Notes under the pieces: model-generated
What the model saw: the letters and a program-made list of their open reading frames with translations, nothing else
Database searches by the model: none
What the model was told of the DNA's origin: nothing
Assembly (NCBI GenBank): GCA_016286835.1
Contig: JAEEUD010000047.1
Span: 1-9,740, forward strand
Direction of reading: 5' to 3'
Origin: Pyramidobacter sp.
GTDB taxonomy: Bacteria; Synergistota; Synergistia; Synergistales; Dethiosulfovibrionaceae
Length of the DNA stretch: 9,740 bases
Shown: positions 6,665 to 9,740 of the stretch, piece by piece
Layout: each line of letters begins with the position of its first letter
Numbering within the stretch: position 1 is the first letter of the stretch
Position numbers and translations under genes: made by a program

Positions 6665-7368
6665 TCTATCCGGCCATCGACCTCTATGCCGGACAAGCCG
6701 TGCGCCTCGTCAAAGGCGACTACGCGCAGCTCACCGTGTACAGTCCCGATCCCGTGTCCGTGGCGCGCGACTTCGCCGCGTCGGGAGCGACGCACATGCA
6801 CATGGTCGATCTGGAGGGGGCGCGCGACGGGGGCACGCCGAACTTCGCCACGATCGCGGCCGTCAAGGCCGAAACGGGCCTGTTCTGCGAAGTCGGCGGC
6901 GGCGTGCGCGACATGGCCACGATCGAGCGCTACGTCGGCGCCGGCATCGACCGTGTGATCCTCGGCACGGCAGCGACGCGTGACGGCTTCGCAGAGGAAG
7001 CGGCAGCCGAGTTCGGCGAGCACATCGCCGTGGGCGTCGATATCCGCGACGGTTTCGTGGCCGTCAAAGGCTGGCTGGAAAAGACGGAGCTGGAAGCCTT
7101 CGACTTCTGCCGGCGGATGCAGGACGCGGGGATCAAAACGCTGATCTGCACCGACATCTCCCGCGACGGCATGATGGCCGGCACGAACGTGGAGCTGTAC
7201 AAAAAGCTTTCTGGCCAGCTGGAACTGAATGTGATCGCCTCCGGCGGCGTGTCGTCGCTCGACGACGTGAAGCGCCTGAAAAGCCTCGGCCTGCACGGAG
7301 CGATCATCGGCAAGGCCTACTACACCGGCGCGATCGACCTGCGCGAAGCCATCGCGGCAGCGCACTGA
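6658..7368 (+). CDS. hisA: ProFAR isomerase HisA
   Basis: A 236-residue TIM-barrel enzyme that carries out the Amadori isomerisation of ProFAR to PRFAR. The general acid/base aspartates are D8 (PAIDLYAGQAVRL) and D128 (GVDIRDG), with T165 in CTDISRDG at the third active-site position. Phosphate-binding glycines occur at VGGGVRD (79-85) and ASGGVSS (194-200), reflecting the two-fold half-barrel repeat shared with HisF. Length is normal (about 240). GGAGA at 6646-6650 lies 7 nt before the ATG, and the gene overlaps hisH by 7 nt. In Actinobacteria the related PriA also serves tryptophan synthesis; nothing here suggests that. It is followed by the only large gap in the operon. Confidence 0.96.
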   Translation: MLIYPAIDLYAGQAVRLVKGDYAQLTVYSPDPVSVARDFAASGATHMHMVDLEGARDGGTPNFATIAAVKAETGLFCEVGGGVRDMATIERYVGAGIDRVILGTAATRDGFAEEAAAEFGEHIAVGVDIRDGFVAVKGWLEKTELEAFDFCRRMQDAGIKTLICTDISRDGMMAGTNVELYKKLSGQLELNVIASGGVSSLDDVKRLKSLGLHGAIIGKAYYTGAIDLREAIAAAH

Positions 7369-7401
7369 ATTACTAATTAATAATTAGTAATTATTAATTA
7401 A
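7367..7401 (+). repeat. A/T heptamer tandem array with nested palindromes between hisA and hisF
   Basis: Five consecutive 7-mers run in register: GAATTAC, TAATTAA, TAATTAG, TAATTAT, TAATTAA (consensus TAATTAN; TAATTA begins at 7374, 7381, 7388 and 7395). The array starts in the hisA stop codon and ends at the hisF ribosome-binding site. It also makes two alternative inverted repeats: 7368-7378 with 7382-7392 (11 bp, centre 7380), and 7374-7386 with 7388-7400 (13 bp, centre G7387), which cannot form together. Only two of the 33 bases from 7368 to 7400 are G or C, against GC-rich flanks. Possible roles are an mRNA hairpin, an A/U-rich translation enhancer, or a slippage-prone short tandem repeat. 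Confidence 0.85.
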
Positions 7402-7413
7402 AAGGAGCCTCGC

Positions 7414-8172
7414 ATGATCACGAAACGCATCATTCCCTGCCTCGACGTGAAGGACGGACGCGTCGTCAAGGGCGTCAACTTTGAGGGTCTGCACGACGTG
7501 GACTCCCCCGTCGAACTGGCGAAATACTACAGCGCCTGCGGCGCCGACGAGCTGGTGTTTTACGACATCACCGCCTCGTCCGACGGGCGCAAGCTGTTCA
7601 CCGAGATCCTCACCGAAACGGCGCGCAATGTCTTCATCCCGCTCACCGTCGGCGGCGGCATCAGCTCCACGGCCGACTTCGAGCGTGTTCTCAACTGCGG
7701 CGCCGACAAGGTCTCGGTCAACACGGGCGCGATCAAAAATCCCGCGCTCGTCCACGAAGCCGCGGAACTGTACGGCGACCAGTGCGTCGTCCTCTCGGCC
7801 GACATCAAGCGCGTGAACGGCCAATTCCGTGTTTTCGCACGCGGCGGCCGTGACGACACCGGGATGGAAGCGATCGAGTGGATCAAACGCTGCGTCGGCG
7901 AAGGCGCGGGTGAAGTCGTCGTCAACTCCATCGACACCGACGGCGTCAAGCAGGGCTTCGACATCGAGCTGCTGCGCGCCGTCTGCGAGGCCGTGCAGGT
8001 CCCCGTGATCGCCTCGGGCGGCGCGGGAAACATCCGGCATTTCATCGAGCTGTTCAAGGCCGTTCCGCAGGTCGACGCGGGGCTGGCGGCCTCGATCTTC
8101 CACTTCGGCGAGGTGAAGATCGCCGACCTCAAGGCGGAGATGGCGAAAAACGGCATCCCCGCACGGCTGTAA
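7414..8172 (+). CDS. hisF: Imidazole glycerol phosphate synthase, cyclase subunit HisF
   Basis: A 252-residue TIM-barrel lyase/cyclase that uses ammonia from HisH to turn PRFAR into imidazole glycerol phosphate and AICAR, the latter feeding purine synthesis. Catalytic D11 (IPCLDVKDGRVVKG) and D130 (LSADIKRVNG) are present, as is D176 in NSIDTDG; these numbers match the Thermotoga enzyme exactly. VGGGISS (79-85) and ASGGAGN (200-206) bind the two phosphates of the substrate. The length is the family norm. AAAGGAG at 7401-7407 gives a good ribosome-binding site 6 nt before the ATG. This is the only gene of the operon separated from its predecessor by a real spacer (45 nt, the heptamer array), so its translation probably starts independently rather than by coupling. 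Confidence 0.97.
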   Translation: MITKRIIPCLDVKDGRVVKGVNFEGLHDVDSPVELAKYYSACGADELVFYDITASSDGRKLFTEILTETARNVFIPLTVGGGISSTADFERVLNCGADKVSVNTGAIKNPALVHEAAELYGDQCVVLSADIKRVNGQFRVFARGGRDDTGMEAIEWIKRCVGEGAGEVVVNSIDTDGVKQGFDIELLRAVCEAVQVPVIASGGAGNIRHFIELFKAVPQVDAGLAASIFHFGEVKIADLKAEMAKNGIPARL

Positions 8173-8184
8173 AGGACTGAAACA

Positions 8185-8832
8185 ATGATCTCCATCGACG
8201 AACTGAAATTCGACGAAAAAGGCCTGATCCCGGCGATCGTCGTGGACGCCGACACGCGTCAGGTGCTCACGCTGGCCTATATGAACCGCGAAAGCCTGAC
8301 GATCAGCCTGGAAAAAAAGCTCACCTGCTTCTGGAGCCGCTCGCGCCGGTGCCTGTGGCTGAAGGGCGAGACGAGCGGCAACTATCAGCACATCGTTTCG
8401 ATCACCGCCGACTGCGACCGCGATGCGCTGGTCGTGCGCGTGCGTCCCGACGGGCCGGCCTGCCATCTGGGCACGACTTCGTGCTTTGACTATCCGCTGC
8501 TGGAGGACGAAAGCGGCCAGTTCAGCGCGGAGGCGCTGATGAAGCTGATCGAAGGCCGCAAAACGACTCCGAAGGAAGGCAGCTACACGACGTACCTGTT
8601 CCAGAAGGGACTCGACAAGATCCCCAAAAAGGTCGGAGAGGAAAGCACCGAAGTGATCATCGCCGCCAAGGCCGAGGACAAAAAGGAGACGATCTACGAG
8701 ATCGCCGACCTCGCCTATCACGTCATGGTGCTGATGGTCGAAGCGGGGATCTCGCTCGACGACATCACGAAGGAACTGGCCTCGCGGCACGTCATCGACC
8801 ACAAGGTGAAACAGGAGAAGATGACTTCATGA
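8185..8832 (+). CDS. hisI: Bifunctional phosphoribosyl-AMP cyclohydrolase / phosphoribosyl-ATP pyrophosphatase HisIE
   Basis: A 215-residue fusion doing the second and third steps: the C-terminal HisE part hydrolyses phosphoribosyl-ATP to phosphoribosyl-AMP and the N-terminal HisI part opens the purine ring. HisI domain (about 1-105): magnesium-type ligands D76, D78 and D80 with zinc-type C77 in TADCDRDA, and C93 and C100 in PACHLGTTSCF. HisE domain (about 113-208): all-alpha MazG-like fold with KVGEESTEVIIAAK (149-162) and YEIADLAYHVMVLM (171-184), giving E152, E153, E156, E172 and D175 as metal ligands. The order HisI-HisE and the length are those of standard HisIE. It starts 12 nt after the hisF stop with AAAGGA at 8171-8176; its stop overlaps the next start (ATGA). 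Confidence 0.96.
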   Translation: MISIDELKFDEKGLIPAIVVDADTRQVLTLAYMNRESLTISLEKKLTCFWSRSRRCLWLKGETSGNYQHIVSITADCDRDALVVRVRPDGPACHLGTTSCFDYPLLEDESGQFSAEALMKLIEGRKTTPKEGSYTTYLFQKGLDKIPKKVGEESTEVIIAAKAEDKKETIYEIADLAYHVMVLMVEAGISLDDITKELASRHVIDHKVKQEKMTS

Positions 8833-9620
8833 TCCCGGAAGATTTCCACGTCCACACGACCTGGTGCGACGGCAAGGACGAAGCGGAAACGATCGTGAAG
8901 CGCGCGGTCGAGCTGGGCATGGCGCGGCTGGGTTTTTCCGGCCACGCGCACACGCCGTGCGACGAAAGCTACTGCATGTCGACGGAAAACACGCTGCTGT
9001 ACCGGCGCGAGATCGAATCGCTGCGAGTGAAGTATGCGGACCGGATCGCCATCCTCTGCGGCCTTGAACTGGACATGTTCTCCGACACGCCCGCGGACGA
9101 CTTCGACTACGCGATCGGCTCAATGCACTACCTGAAATTCGGCGACGAATACGTGCCCGTGGACGAAAGCCCGCGAATTCTCCGGGACGCGGCACAGAAA
9201 TACTGCGGCGGCGACATGCTCGCCCTCGCCGAAAAGTATTACGAGCAGGAGGCAGACGTCATCGCGCGCACCCATGCCGACCTAATCGGACACTTTGACC
9301 TGATCACCAAGTACAACGAGAAGAACGCCCTGTTCGACGAAGAGAGCCCGCGCTATCTTGACGCGGCGTTCTCCGCGCTTGACGCGCTGCTTGAGACCGG
9401 CCGGCCGTTCGAGGTCAACACCGGCGCCATCTCGCGCGGCTACCGGAGCCGCCCCTACCCCGCTCTGCCGCTGCTGCGCCGCATCGCCCAAAAGGGCGGT
9501 CGCGTCGTCCTGTCCAGCGACAGTCACAGCGCCAAAACGCTCTGCGCGCACTTCGCAGAAGCGACGGCCCTGTGCGAAAGCGTTGGCTTAAAGCCGGAAC
9601 CGTTTCGGGTGTGGGAATGA
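8829..9620 (+). CDS. hisJ: Histidinol phosphatase, PHP family (HisJ/HisK)
   Basis: A 263-residue metal-dependent phosphatase of the PHP superfamily that releases histidinol from histidinol phosphate. The metal-centre motifs of the HisJ family are present: DFHVHTTWCDG (H7, H9, D14), GFSGHAHTP (H39), GLELD (E80), GSMHYL (H100), GHFDLI (H155) and SSDSHS (D231, H233). Length compares well with B. subtilis HisJ (about 268). It supplies the step missing from the monofunctional HisB, which makes the pathway complete within this operon. The start overlaps hisI by ATGA, with AGGAGA at 8813-8818 ten nt upstream. PHP proteins also act as DNA polymerase-associated or other phosphatases, but the operon position supports histidinol phosphatase. 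The last gene of the operon; a terminator starts 16 nt after the stop. Confidence 0.93.
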   Translation: MIPEDFHVHTTWCDGKDEAETIVKRAVELGMARLGFSGHAHTPCDESYCMSTENTLLYRREIESLRVKYADRIAILCGLELDMFSDTPADDFDYAIGSMHYLKFGDEYVPVDESPRILRDAAQKYCGGDMLALAEKYYEQEADVIARTHADLIGHFDLITKYNEKNALFDEESPRYLDAAFSALDALLETGRPFEVNTGAISRGYRSRPYPALPLLRRIAQKGGRVVLSSDSHSAKTLCAHFAEATALCESVGLKPEPFRVWE

Positions 9621-9635
9621 AACGCGCACTTTTTG

Positions 9636-9682
9636 ACCGATTCCGCCGTACAAACGGCAGAATCGGTATTTTTTTGTTTTTT
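9636..9682 (+). terminator. Intrinsic terminator of the his operon
   Basis: Stem ACCGATTC (9636-9643) with GAATCGGT (9660-9667), one C/A mismatch (9644/9659), then GCCGT (9645-9649) with ACGGC (9654-9658) around an ACAA loop. A T-run follows at 9669-9675, and after one G a second at 9677-9682. The hairpin starts 16 nt after the hisJ stop. The strong stem and double T-run mark the end of the operon. Confidence 0.94.
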
Positions 9683-9708
9683 AAGTCAGGACTTTTTCAC
9701 GTTTGCGA

Positions 9709-9737
9709 TTGCTCTTTTTTTCGTTCTCGTGTAGAAT
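9709..9737 (+). promoter_or_regulatory. Putative promoter of the next gene beyond the window
   Basis: TTGCTC (9709-9714) and TAGAAT (9732-9737) stand 17 bp apart, just after the his terminator. The -10 box matches consensus at five of six positions; the -35 box only in its TTG. The expected transcript start and gene lie past position 9740, so nothing confirms it. The rest of 9621-9740 holds only the terminator and this site. Confidence 0.45.
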
Positions 9738-9740
9738 GTT

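Noticed and set aside
7384..8802. Long open frame on the - strand opposite hisF and hisIE (472 codons)
   Set aside because: It is the antisense shadow of two well-supported genes in GC-rich DNA with strong third-position bias. Its product is low-complexity (rich in D, R, V, H, A) with no recognisable motif, and it has no promoter or ribosome-binding site of its own.

Overview
The window is a GC-rich stretch with one coding direction throughout (all genes on +). It holds an orphan amino-acid-binding protein gene followed by a complete, tightly packed histidine biosynthesis operon. The gene set (a YerC/YecD TrpR-like regulator, HisZ plus short HisG, monofunctional HisB, fused HisIE, PHP-type histidinol phosphatase) is the type found in Firmicutes. 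The solute-binding protein at the left end has an ordinary Sec signal peptide without a lipobox cysteine, which suits a periplasm and so a diderm cell. Taken together I infer an anaerobe of the Synergistota or a diderm/GC-rich Firmicute (Negativicutes or a high-GC Clostridia relative); the sequence alone does not settle this.

Layout. Positions 1-141: a -10 hexamer and a strongly structured leader (three-way junction followed by a T-run) before the binding-protein gene (142-900), which ends in a strong intrinsic terminator (919-958). Positions 991-1019: a near-consensus sigma-70-type promoter with a possible operator between its hexamers. Positions 1061-9620: yerC (hisR-like) - hisZ - hisG - hisD - hisC - hisB - hisH - hisA - hisF - hisIE - hisJ. 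Most junctions overlap (ATGA or longer), implying translational coupling; the only gap over 12 nt is 45 nt between hisA and hisF, filled by a pure A/T tandem heptamer array that forms two nested palindromes. A bipartite-stem terminator (9636-9682) closes the operon and a putative promoter for the next gene (9709-9737) lies at the right edge.

How it works together. HisG with its HisRS-like partner HisZ makes phosphoribosyl-ATP; HisIE does the two next steps; HisA isomerises; HisH and HisF form the amidotransferase-cyclase that makes imidazole glycerol phosphate; HisB dehydrates; HisC transaminates; the PHP phosphatase HisJ removes phosphate; HisD oxidises histidinol to histidine. All ten reactions are encoded here. 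The first gene, a TrpR-family DNA-binding protein, is the natural candidate for the operon's repressor; no His-rich leader peptide or T-box is visible. The operon itself is conventional. The parts worth a second look are the leader at 42-111, the heptamer array at 7367-7401, and the candidate operator at 998-1020.
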